DNA from: CBDHFQ01 sp965262565 | GTDB lineage: Bacteria; Bacteroidota; Bacteroidia; J057 | Assembly (NCBI GenBank): GCA_965262565.1 | Contig: CBDHFQ010000036.1 | Location: forward strand, 186,001 to 250,000 | Length of the DNA stretch: 64,000 bases | Direction: 5' to 3' | Shown here: positions 43,914 to 51,802 of the stretch, piece after piece | Numbering within the stretch: the stretch's first letter is position 1 | Layout: each line of letters opens with the position of its first letter | Notes under the pieces: model-generated | Databases searched by the model: none | Told to the model about the DNA's origin: nothing | What the model saw: only the letters and a program-made list of their open reading frames with translations | Position numbers and translations under genes: made by a program

Positions 43914-45323
43914 TTATCTAGCTGAAGTCCTATTTACTTTTTTAAACTGATTTCCCTCCAACACAAAATAAAAATAGTGGTCTTCCTGATCTGTAATATC
44001 AAAATTCTCTGTATATGAGCCCGTTTGTACTTTATAAATCAAGGTGTCTACTATTCCTCCTTCATTTGAGGGAAAAACAAGTTGATCTTCAAAAACATCA
44101 TAATAGCCTAAAGAAGCCGTGATAGGGGGAGAAAAAGGTTCCATCTCGCTTCCATTCCACACATAAATATCCTGAATCAAAAAACCATCACTTCCATTCC
44201 ATTCATGAGTAACTTCTAAAAAGGCTATACCTGGAAAGTCAGGATTAACAATTTCCTTCACAGCATGTTTGACATCACCATAATAGGTTTCATGGAGGTC
44301 TGTGCGATACAAATTAGCCCCAAAATTATACTCAGTAATAAACGTCTCACCTTTAAAAATTTTCACTATCAATTCATTCCTACTCTTATGTTTCCCCCAT
44401 AAAAATAGGTACCCAAATTTATCTCGAAATTGGATCATCGGAAGTCGATGTGCAGGTAGATACCCTTCTTTTCCATCAAAAGCTACTCTATACACAGGGA
44501 CTACATATTGTAGCATGGTCAAAGATGGAGAACTTTGGGACTCCGCTAATAGAAAAACCCCCTCTTCCCTCAACACATTTACCGTATCCGTCTGAAGGAC
44601 AAACAGTAGCTTCTTTTTGCACGCTGGATCTTCGTACATATACCCATCATGTAACATTACTCTCTCTCTGCTTAATCCTATTTTACTCAAAGAAACAGAT
44701 TCATTTGAAAGATGTGGAAAAAATGGCTGGTCCAAATGAACTCTATTTCTGAGCATCTTTTTTGAAGGAGTTGCACAATAAGAAAGGCCATCTGGATTAG
44801 GAGGATATGAGGAAGTGATCCAAACTATATTCACTCCTTTTTTAAACAATTTACCGCTCCCAACCGCATTAGAATAACAACTCATAAAGTTGACATAAGC
44901 AGTATCTTCCTCTATAAATCCTTTTATGGGACAATCCAAGTTACCCTCAATTTGGGAAGGCATGCCACAATCTACTTTGGTAGGACTCATCCCACAATAA
45001 CTTCCGGTGAGCATTTTGCCTTGTTGGGCTAATTTAATACGAAAAAAATTTTTTTCTCCTACCTCATATCCATATTCACCCTCAAAAGATGCCACTCCTT
45101 CATTATTCTCTAAGGCCAGAGCCGTTTCATGGCTGTTAAATGTTAAAAAGTCCCTCTTTTTACGAACAACCTCTGCATCAAAAGCTTCCATTTTCTGTGC
45201 TAACTCTTCCTGAGAGGATACTAATACGGCATCAGGATCATATCCTGAAGTTTCCCGTTCGACCATTTTATTTTCACATGCCCAACAAACTATGCACAAC
45301 AGAATAATTATCACTTTTTCCAT
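43914..45323 (-). CDS. Lipoprotein of unknown function
   Basis: This is a 469-residue protein with a lipoprotein signal (MEKVIIILLCIVCWACEN; lipid Cys16). I do not recognise the family. After an Asp/Glu-rich linker comes a beta-rich region with several cysteines (YCGMSPTKVDCGMP, LDCPIKG, MSCYSNAVG), then an SH3-like segment (MYEDPACKKKLLFVLQTDTVNVLREEGVFLLAES...VAFDGKEGYLPAHRL) and a C-terminal beta region resembling bacterial hypothetical proteins that read out as a beta-propeller fragment. Its location is probably the periplasmic face of a membrane. It lies 152 bases downstream of the beta-helix cluster on the same strand and may or may not belong to it. Confidence 0.7.
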   Translation of the reverse strand: MEKVIIILLCIVCWACENKMVERETSGYDPDAVLVSSQEELAQKMEAFDAEVVRKKRDFLTFNSHETALALENNEGVASFEGEYGYEVGEKNFFRIKLAQQGKMLTGSYCGMSPTKVDCGMPSQIEGNLDCPIKGFIEEDTAYVNFMSCYSNAVGSGKLFKKGVNIVWITSSYPPNPDGLSYCATPSKKMLRNRVHLDQPFFPHLSNESVSLSKIGLSRERVMLHDGYMYEDPACKKKLLFVLQTDTVNVLREEGVFLLAESQSSPSLTMLQYVVPVYRVAFDGKEGYLPAHRLPMIQFRDKFGYLFLWGKHKSRNELIVKIFKGETFITEYNFGANLYRTDLHETYYGDVKHAVKEIVNPDFPGIAFLEVTHEWNGSDGFLIQDIYVWNGSEMEPFSPPITASLGYYDVFEDQLVFPSNEGGIVDTLIYKVQTGSYTENFDITDQEDHYFYFVLEGNQFKKVNRTSAR

Positions 45324-45475
45324 AGCAATAATATCTAAAAATAATAAATTACAAAAAATTGAATATTAGGAAGATTCTTTACACTATCCCCCTCTGCGGT
45401 AGATCATTGGAGGTGAAAAAAATCAGATATGAATGAATATTCTCCAGTCTAATAAAAAATAGATGTTAATTCGGA

Positions 45476-47356
45476 TCAATCGCTTTGGTAAGAAGCTTTT
45501 TGATATAAACGGTAAATGTCAAAATTCCGCCAATAAGTTTCACCAGACGCTATATCAGCAGGATTATTAGGAAAACCATTAAAGTCGATTTGATCAATAG
45601 AAGGATGATCGGGTTTCTTGCTCGATTGAGCTCTGCCTGAATAATCAAAAATGATGGAATCGAAGCGTGTAAGAACTCTCTTAACTACATTTCTTTCATA
45701 CGTTCCTCTTTTCCAAGGCCCTACATTTGCTAATACATTCGCTAGTACATCTTTGCTATTCATTGGGGCGAATCTTGAAGGCAAAGCGAAAGGGATAGGT
45801 GATTTTTCAAATATCACATTTCTGGTATTGGCTCTTCCATCTACTTTTACGAGGGCGCGTTGATCTTTTGGGGTTTCTTCAAATCCCTTTTGGCTCACGA
45901 GCATATTGTCCTCCAGATAAATATGTAGCTTATGTTCTCCAAAGGGTTTTGCATAAATAAAATTTACCTCTTCTATGGTATTGGCTCCCTTTAAAAACAA
46001 ATTACCTATAATATTGACATAACTATCAAATCCACCATCTTCTTCTCCTGGCATATTCGTCTGTAAATAGATTCCCCTAATTTGCGGATTAGATATAATA
46101 CTATTACAAATCAACAAGTTCCTAACACGAGCCAGGGGCTGTCTATCTCTCAAATTGTGATATAAACATTCCAACACAATCACCATCCCTTTTTCATTGG
46201 CAGAAGAAGTGAGAATACTCCCAAAGGCATGGTTTCTATCATCTTCGATATTCGCTTTTTGACTTAATCCATCGGCAATAATACAACGATACAATAATAC
46301 TCGATCTCCATAAATGGTCAACACTTCATCTAATCCTCCAGAAAAGGTAGAATTTGCCACCACTACATAATCTAACACTCTTTTGGCGGTCCCTATAGAA
46401 AGAACATCTTTGAACAATTGGGTTTTTATGTATTCCTCTATCTTCTTCTCCTGTATCTCCAGTTCTTCTTCGGAGAATTGGTGTTGAGTTTCTATCTTAT
46501 TCGTTCCACTACCAGCATCTTTGATTAATTTAAGAATGGACTCTTTATTCGACAGATACTGGGGTATAGTTAGCCCCCTGTGCCAATGAATATTATCCAA
46601 AAAAATGTGCTTTTGTACAGTGAAGAATCTGCTTTGTCTAAAAGAAGGAGGAAGAGAAGGAATCCATCCAGCTAAAGTTATGTTACTACCTCTAAGCGTA
46701 TAGGAAGGATCCAGGGAAATGGGGAAATCACTGTCAATATTCCCTCCTACCCGGAACACAACTACTTTATTATCTTCTGATTTATTCAAGATAGTTTGGG
46801 CTCCAAGATTAGCTTCTGGTACTATATCATCGACATAATCAATGTTTTCATAAGATCCATAATTGCCTTCAAAAGCTGCTGGGCCCCCTTGATAAAATTC
46901 TGGTGCTATAGGTTGACCGGCCCCATTATCCTCGACCAGATTTATTATTCGCGTATTCACTATTCCCAGAGAAGGCACTGACACGAAAACCCTGTCGTAA
47001 TGGGCGACAGGATAGGTAAGTTGAAAGAAAATTTCCCTCGTTCCCAAGCCGAATAGATAGGTAATATGTTGGCTATAAGGATGCGAAACAAGATCTTTTG
47101 ATGCAGTACCTTTAATTCGAATATCAGCCAAAGACTCTACTACTTCAGAAAAGGTTAACTCAAGGATATGAGGCGTTTCATTTTCTATTTTCCCCTTCAA
47201 TGTAATCGGAGGCCTATCAAATTGACTGGGGGGATTTGGAAAAGGCGTTTGATTATTCTGAACATCTGATTGGGTTGGAGGAGCTTCCCGAGGTAACAGA
47301 ATGTATTCAAAAACATTATCTATCAGGCGGTTAATCCTAGAAAGGAAGTCTGTCAT
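45476..47356 (-). CDS. Pectate-lyase-like beta-helix protein without signal peptide
   Basis: This is a 626-residue protein. The N-terminus (FLSRINRLIDNVFEYILLPRE) is an amphipathic helix, not a signal peptide. A beta-sandwich-like domain (about 50-150) follows. The rest resembles a right-handed parallel beta-helix of the pectate lyase (PL1) type: VVVFRVGGNI near 200, the SGSN/N-T-L-A-like turn GSNITLAGWIPSLPP, the stacked strands VLTIYGDRVLLYRCII, and LYHNLRDRQPLARVRNLL (about 395-415), which matches the HHN...R-x-P...R region bearing the catalytic Arg of PL1. It appears cytoplasmic or exported by a non-Sec route. It ends a cluster of three small genes transcribed in the same direction, 132 bases upstream. 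Enzymatic activity is not shown. Confidence 0.6.
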   Translation of the reverse strand: MTDFLSRINRLIDNVFEYILLPREAPPTQSDVQNNQTPFPNPPSQFDRPPITLKGKIENETPHILELTFSEVVESLADIRIKGTASKDLVSHPYSQHITYLFGLGTREIFFQLTYPVAHYDRVFVSVPSLGIVNTRIINLVEDNGAGQPIAPEFYQGGPAAFEGNYGSYENIDYVDDIVPEANLGAQTILNKSEDNKVVVFRVGGNIDSDFPISLDPSYTLRGSNITLAGWIPSLPPSFRQSRFFTVQKHIFLDNIHWHRGLTIPQYLSNKESILKLIKDAGSGTNKIETQHQFSEEELEIQEKKIEEYIKTQLFKDVLSIGTAKRVLDYVVVANSTFSGGLDEVLTIYGDRVLLYRCIIADGLSQKANIEDDRNHAFGSILTSSANEKGMVIVLECLYHNLRDRQPLARVRNLLICNSIISNPQIRGIYLQTNMPGEEDGGFDSYVNIIGNLFLKGANTIEEVNFIYAKPFGEHKLHIYLEDNMLVSQKGFEETPKDQRALVKVDGRANTRNVIFEKSPIPFALPSRFAPMNSKDVLANVLANVGPWKRGTYERNVVKRVLTRFDSIIFDYSGRAQSSKKPDHPSIDQIDFNGFPNNPADIASGETYWRNFDIYRLYQKASYQSD

Positions 47357-47488
47357 CCTATGACGAATAGAGTGTACTAAAGCTTAATCCCCTAAATAAT
47401 ATCTTCAAATATAAACTTTTTATCTTCTCGAAACAATCAAAGTAAGGACGGTACAGGTGATTTTCGAAAAATGGAGAAAGGGGACTTG

Positions 47489-47881
47489 CTAATTTTCAGG
47501 TAAAATCCGGGTAGCCAATTTGATCGACATCATATTTTCCTGATGTTTTTTCCTACTAATAAACAAGAACCCTTTTTTCACATCTATATCCACATTATTG
47601 TAATTAATCTCCATATCTACTGGATGCCGATGATGGTGATCTTTCATCGCCTGATTGATTTCTTTTAATAAACTTGCAAATACGGTACTTACATTTTGTC
47701 TACTTCTCACCTGAGATAATTCTGACATCATTTGCTGGACTAACCGCTGGATGTTTTCATTAGCCAAAACTTTTTGTTGATCCGCTTCGAGGCTTTTGTC
47801 GTATGCCTGCAAATTAGCTAACAGTTCATGCAACATTTTGAACATATCCTTGGAAGTATCTGTATTTGTAGATTCAGACAT
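47489..47881 (-). CDS. Small cluster protein C, unknown function
   Basis: This is a 130-residue protein with no signal peptide and no membrane segment. The first two-thirds is helical (MFKMLHELLANLQAYDKSLEA, IQRLVQQMMSELSQVRSRQ); the last part is a short beta-rich segment (DMEINYNNVDIDVKKGFLFISRKK). This helix-then-strand layout is shared with the two genes upstream. It is separated by only 12 bases from the previous gene and is probably in one operon with it. No family is recognised. Confidence 0.68.
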   Translation of the reverse strand: MSESTNTDTSKDMFKMLHELLANLQAYDKSLEADQQKVLANENIQRLVQQMMSELSQVRSRQNVSTVFASLLKEINQAMKDHHHRHPVDMEINYNNVDIDVKKGFLFISRKKHQENMMSIKLATRILPEN

Positions 47882-47893
47882 ATGATTCGGAGG

Positions 47894-48238
47894 TTATTCT
47901 ATAGAAAAAGTAGTGTCCAATTTGTCATTTAACAACTCAATAGAGGCAATATCGCCATCATCTTTAAAGTCCGGATCAATTTTACCTTTAAAAGTCATTT
48001 TAATTGGTCCGTCAGGTAAGTAAATAAATCGATGAGTTATATCCTCACTATGAACAGGTACCGCATTTAGCGAAATTTCAAAATCTACAGAACTGACAAT
48101 CATAGATACCGCATCAGCGGGTAGGCTTTCTCTATACTCATTTGTAATATTAGCTACTCGACTAAAAGATTTCTGAAGGGCTAAAATCACATCTTCTAAA
48201 AAAATAGGCTGGGTATCGTTTGTGGATTCTTCTGGCAT
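47894..48238 (-). CDS. Small cluster protein B, unknown function
   Basis: This is a 114-residue protein without signal peptide. A first helix (FLEDVILALQKSFSRVANITNEYRE) is followed by beta strands (SMIVSSVDFEISLNAVPV, RFIYLPDGPIKMTFKGKI) and an acidic tail. The layout is similar to its neighbours. It lies 27 bases downstream of protein A and 12 upstream of protein C. No family is recognised with confidence. Confidence 0.68.
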   Translation of the reverse strand: MPEESTNDTQPIFLEDVILALQKSFSRVANITNEYRESLPADAVSMIVSSVDFEISLNAVPVHSEDITHRFIYLPDGPIKMTFKGKIDPDFKDDGDIASIELLNDKLDTTFSIE

Positions 48239-48265
48239 AAGGAGTGAATTGAAAGAGCAAATTTA

Positions 48266-48763
48266 TTAAACAGATGGGAGATCGGATGTGCGTTTTAGCT
48301 GTTCTACTGCATGAGTTAATTCTTCCAAATTAGCAGGCCGAATATTTACTTCTTCAAAATAATTTGCTAGCGTATAGGTTTTATTACTTATACCAATGCG
48401 CGTACTCGCCTGGAAAGAACTTTCAGCAGTAGTAGATTGATAGAAGCTATACCTACCTTCAGCCCTGGCAATCCCTAAATTGATTCCTCCACCTAAAGAA
48501 AGATCCTTCCCTCTAACTTCTGTTATCCTCATTGAAATGGCTACATCTATAAATCCCTGCAGATCTACTATAGGGGCATTATCTAATATAGTATCTATTT
48601 GTTCTTGTGTGAAATCACTATCTTTAAATCCCATTTTTTTCAGTACCTTCACTTTCTCCTCTATCCAATTAGCCCATATATTCCTATAATCCTCTTCAGC
48701 TTGAACTGCAGCATCAAGTGGTGCTTTAAATAAATGGATCAATGCATCTTTAATAGAAACCAT
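48266..48763 (-). CDS. Small cluster protein A (DUF2589-like layout), unknown function
   Basis: The protein has 165 residues from the ATG at 48763; a TTG three codons upstream is less likely. It opens with a helix (IKDALIHLFKAPLDAAVQAEEDYRNIWANWI) and continues with strands (VDLQGFIDVAISMRITEVRG, GGGINLGIARAEGRYSF, FQASTRIGISNKTY). This resembles DUF2589-type small proteins ('APL-AAxxA' helix then sheet), but the link is tentative. It is the first gene of the minus-strand cluster, with two TAnnTTTG boxes upstream (48814-48839). Confidence 0.65.
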   Translation of the reverse strand: MVSIKDALIHLFKAPLDAAVQAEEDYRNIWANWIEEKVKVLKKMGFKDSDFTQEQIDTILDNAPIVDLQGFIDVAISMRITEVRGKDLSLGGGINLGIARAEGRYSFYQSTTAESSFQASTRIGISNKTYTLANYFEEVNIRPANLEELTHAVEQLKRTSDLPSV

Positions 48764-48813
48764 ACGACTCAAAATTTAACCAACATAGGAAAATCATGTT
48801 TTGACAAACTATT

Positions 48814-48839
48814 CAAACCTAACAAATATTTCAAATATA
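48814..48839 (-). promoter_or_regulatory. Two candidate TAnnTTTG boxes for the small-protein cluster
   Basis: On the minus strand TATATTTG (48832-48839) and TAGGTTTG (48814-48821) both match the Bacteroidota -7 element, 68 and 50 bases before the ATG at 48763. No good -33 TTG is visible for either. Confidence 0.35.
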
Positions 48840-48907
48840 AACCTTCTTTCTTTTGATTCATATATATAAACAGGTACACATTTATAGTTACGGGCCATAT
48901 TTTTAGA

Positions 48908-49005
48908 AATCATTCAATTTGAGTTTAAGGCATTCGCTCATTATTCCAAAAAATAATTATGCTAAGATTTATCCAAAAGTGAAAATTATGCTAAATTGAA
49001 TGATT
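48908..49005. repeat. Inverted 13-mer pair enclosing an 11-base direct repeat, upstream of the rhodanese gene
   Basis: AATCATTCAATTT (48908-48920) and its exact reverse complement (48993-49005) are 72 bases apart. Inside and overlapping the second arm, AATTATGCTAA occurs at 48955-48965 and again at 48984-48994. The block ends 38 bases before the ATG at 49044. It may be a regulatory region or a degenerate small mobile element. Confidence 0.6.
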
Positions 49006-49043
49006 AACTATTATCAGCCACTGGAAAATATCCAGAAATTAAT

Positions 49044-49889
49044 ATGTTTGATAGCATCATATCTTCAGCTGACCTGGAAAAAATATTAGGCCAGGATCAT
49101 TTAATCGTAATGGATTGCAGATTTTCATTAGCAGATCCAGAAGAAGGGCATAGAGCATTTGAGCGATCCCACATTCCTGGTGCAGTCTATGCTCACCTGG
49201 ATAATGACTTGACAGGAGAGATTATTCCGGGGAAAACGGGTAGGCATCCACTTCCTACTGTAGAAGCCTTTGCCCAAACTTTATCAGCTTGGGGAATAAA
49301 TAAACAGACTCAGGTAGTAGCTTATGATCAAATATATGGAGGTATTGCCTCTCGATTATGGTGGATGCTTAAATGGGTGGGACATCAATCTGTAGCAGTC
49401 CTGGATGGAGGTTGGATGCATTGGAAGGCTAATAACCACCCAACCACCAATAAAGTCTACACGCCAAATCCAAGTGTTTTCGAAGCTACCCCAAATGATA
49501 AACTGATAGTCTCTTCGGAAGAAATTAGCCAACAATTGGAGAATCCTCATTTCTTGTTGATTGATGCAAGAGCAGAAGAACGGTTTAAAGGAGAAGAGGA
49601 GCCTATAGATCCAATCGCAGGTCATATTCCTGGAGCTGTGTCAGCACCATTTATAGATAATATGAATTACGCTGGAACATTCCATTCTAAGTCAGAATTA
49701 AGGGACAGGTTCGATGACTTACTGACAGATGCTCCAGAGAGAGAAGCTGTATTTTATTGCGGTTCAGGAGTTACTGCCTGCCATAATATTCTTTCTCATT
49801 ATTATGCTAATAGCAAAATGGCAAAATTATATCCAGGTTCCTGGAGTGAATGGATTACGGATGAAAAGAAACCTATTGCAACAGCTTAA
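49044..49889 (+). CDS. Two-domain sulfurtransferase (rhodanese; thiosulfate/3-mercaptopyruvate type)
   Basis: This 281-residue protein has tandem rhodanese domains. The N-terminal domain is inactive-like (DCRFSLADPEEGHRAFERSHIPGAVYAHLD, WGINKQTQVVAYDQIYGG). The C-terminal domain (DARAEERFKG, AGHIPGAV) has catalytic Cys239 in the loop CGSGVTAC. The loop CGSGVTA is more like the 3-mercaptopyruvate than the thiosulfate sulfurtransferase type (CRKGVT), a moderate indication only. It acts in the cytoplasm in sulfur transfer or detoxification. It converges on the hybrid kinase gene with a 5-base gap. Confidence 0.93.
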   Translation: MFDSIISSADLEKILGQDHLIVMDCRFSLADPEEGHRAFERSHIPGAVYAHLDNDLTGEIIPGKTGRHPLPTVEAFAQTLSAWGINKQTQVVAYDQIYGGIASRLWWMLKWVGHQSVAVLDGGWMHWKANNHPTTNKVYTPNPSVFEATPNDKLIVSSEEISQQLENPHFLLIDARAEERFKGEEEPIDPIAGHIPGAVSAPFIDNMNYAGTFHSKSELRDRFDDLLTDAPEREAVFYCGSGVTACHNILSHYYANSKMAKLYPGSWSEWITDEKKPIATA

Positions 49890-49894
49890 TATAT

Positions 49895-51646
49895 CTATAG
49901 TAAAAACAGTGGTTTGGTAGAAGACGGATTTAGATAGGTATGTATGACCTTTTGGATATCCTCTTTATTAAAGGGCTTTCTTACGCAATCATTCATTCCC
50001 TCTCTTTTATATACTTCAATATCTTCCTCGAATGCATTAGCCGTTAGTGCTATGATAGGAATATCACTTTTCAATGATGTACGAATATGTACTGTCGCAG
50101 TCAAACCATCCATGACGGGCATGTTAATATCCATAAAAATAATATCATAGGTTTTTTCTTCCAACTTCTTTAACACTTCAGCCCCATTACCCACAATATC
50201 ACAATTATACCCCATTTTTTTTAGGTGCTTCTTGATAATAAACTGATTCACAGGATGATCTTCAGCCACAAGAATTTTAAGTTCGGGATTAAAAGGAGTT
50301 TTATTCCCTATTGAGTCTTTCTTGATAATAGGTATTGGATCTTTGAGTTCCTCCACCGCCAATGTAAAAGGTATGATCACCCAAAACTCAGATCCTGGCC
50401 CCCCTGAAGAATGCTGATCATACAATGGACTGACAAATCCTAAGTCTCCTCCCAAAAGGTTAATAAGATTTTTCATTATGGTTGTTCCTAAACCTGTCCC
50501 TTCAATGATTTCTCTTTTTTCCTGTTTTCCGCGCATCCATTCTTGAAATAATTTTTCCTTGAGATCTTCTCCTATTCCTATTCCTGTATCTTTAATCGAA
50601 AACTTCAGTTTGATCTCTTTATCCTGAAATTCTATGACCTCTATCTCTAAGTTCACCTCGCCAACCTCAGTAAACTTAAGCGCATTTGTAATGAGATTCC
50701 CCAGAATTTGTTGAGTGCTTAGTTTATCTCCAACAATAATATCCGGAAGATTCTCAGTAATATTTAGGTGAAAGTGTAAGCCTTTTTGTTTTGCATAAGG
50801 GGAATATAGGTTGTAGAGCTCTTGAATAGTATCTTTTATTTGAAAAGGTGCCAAATGAACTTCCCATTTTCCAGACTCTATTTTACATAGATCGAGAACA
50901 TTATCAGTAATAGACCTGAGCATCTTTGAAGATGAATTTAAGATAGATAGATATTCTTTTTGTCGCTTATCTAAAGAAGTATCCTTCAAAAAGTCAATAA
51001 TTCCCTGGATTCCATGAAGAGGGGTTCTAATTTCATGACTGACATGTGCAAGAAACTTACTTTTAAGTGCATTGGCTCTATCAGCTTCTTCTTTGGCAGC
51101 TTTTTCCCTTTCTAAGGACTCTGCCAATTCACTTATCTTTTCATCTAACTGGACTATTTTTCTCCTCAACTCAATTCTATTCATCACTTGCTTTCCCAAC
51201 ACTTTCAAAGCAAATAATTGCTCTTCAGTAATTCGTGTAGGTTGTCTGTCAATTACACACAAGGTTCCCAAATTATATCCATTGGAATTAGTCAGTGGTG
51301 TTCCAGCATAAAACCTAACAATATTTTCTAATACCAGAGGATTATCATGGAATCTATCATCCGCTGCGGCGTCCGGTACCACAAACTCATCTTCTCCCAG
51401 AATAGCGTGGGCACAAAAAGCTATATCTCTGGGGGTTTCAGTACTCTCTATATGACCTGTCTTAGCCTTAAACCACTGTCTTTTCTCATCGACCAATGAA
51501 ATTAATGAAGAATCCGTTCCACAAACCATTGAGGCCAATTTGACGATGTCATCAAAATCCTCTTCAGCTTCAGAATCCAGAATATCATAAGCTAGCAACG
51601 CTGACAATCTTTCTTTCTCGTCCTTTGGGATACCTGGTGTAATCAT
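49895..51646 (-). CDS. Soluble GAF-domain hybrid histidine kinase with receiver
   Basis: This is a 583-residue protein without membrane segments. A GAF domain occupies about 20-165 (FDDIVKLASMVCGTDSSLISLVDEKRQWFKAKTG, the FCAHAI and PLVLENIVRFYAGTPL motifs). A coiled coil follows (170-195). HisKA with SHEIRTPLHG follows, then HATPase with N box NLITNALKF, G1 DTGIGIG and G2 GTGLGTTI. A receiver with FMDINMPVMDG completes it. The GAF type (CAHAI/AGTPL) is common in Bacteroidota and Cyanobacteria sensors for small ligands or redox. It has no HPt or DNA-binding output. The C-terminal LTANAFEEDIEVYKREGMNDCVRKPF is typical of the receiver's last part. Confidence 0.92.
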   Translation of the reverse strand: MITPGIPKDEKERLSALLAYDILDSEAEEDFDDIVKLASMVCGTDSSLISLVDEKRQWFKAKTGHIESTETPRDIAFCAHAILGEDEFVVPDAAADDRFHDNPLVLENIVRFYAGTPLTNSNGYNLGTLCVIDRQPTRITEEQLFALKVLGKQVMNRIELRRKIVQLDEKISELAESLEREKAAKEEADRANALKSKFLAHVSHEIRTPLHGIQGIIDFLKDTSLDKRQKEYLSILNSSSKMLRSITDNVLDLCKIESGKWEVHLAPFQIKDTIQELYNLYSPYAKQKGLHFHLNITENLPDIIVGDKLSTQQILGNLITNALKFTEVGEVNLEIEVIEFQDKEIKLKFSIKDTGIGIGEDLKEKLFQEWMRGKQEKREIIEGTGLGTTIMKNLINLLGGDLGFVSPLYDQHSSGGPGSEFWVIIPFTLAVEELKDPIPIIKKDSIGNKTPFNPELKILVAEDHPVNQFIIKKHLKKMGYNCDIVGNGAEVLKKLEEKTYDIIFMDINMPVMDGLTATVHIRTSLKSDIPIIALTANAFEEDIEVYKREGMNDCVRKPFNKEDIQKVIHTYLNPSSTKPLFLL

Positions 51647-51802
51647 ATTTAAACATACTCATTAGCCTGTTCGTAGCCAGATGTGGATGAATATCTATAT
51701 TACATATGTAACACAATTCGCATATTATTCAGTTAATTTTATATACTTAAAAACATTATTCTATAAATCGTCCTATATTTTACGAACACTCAAATTAATC
51801 AT

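Noticed and set aside
44302..44752. Two overlapping plus-strand ORFs (97 and 100 codons).
   Set aside because: Both are antisense to the lipoprotein gene, which has a clean lipobox and full-length frame.
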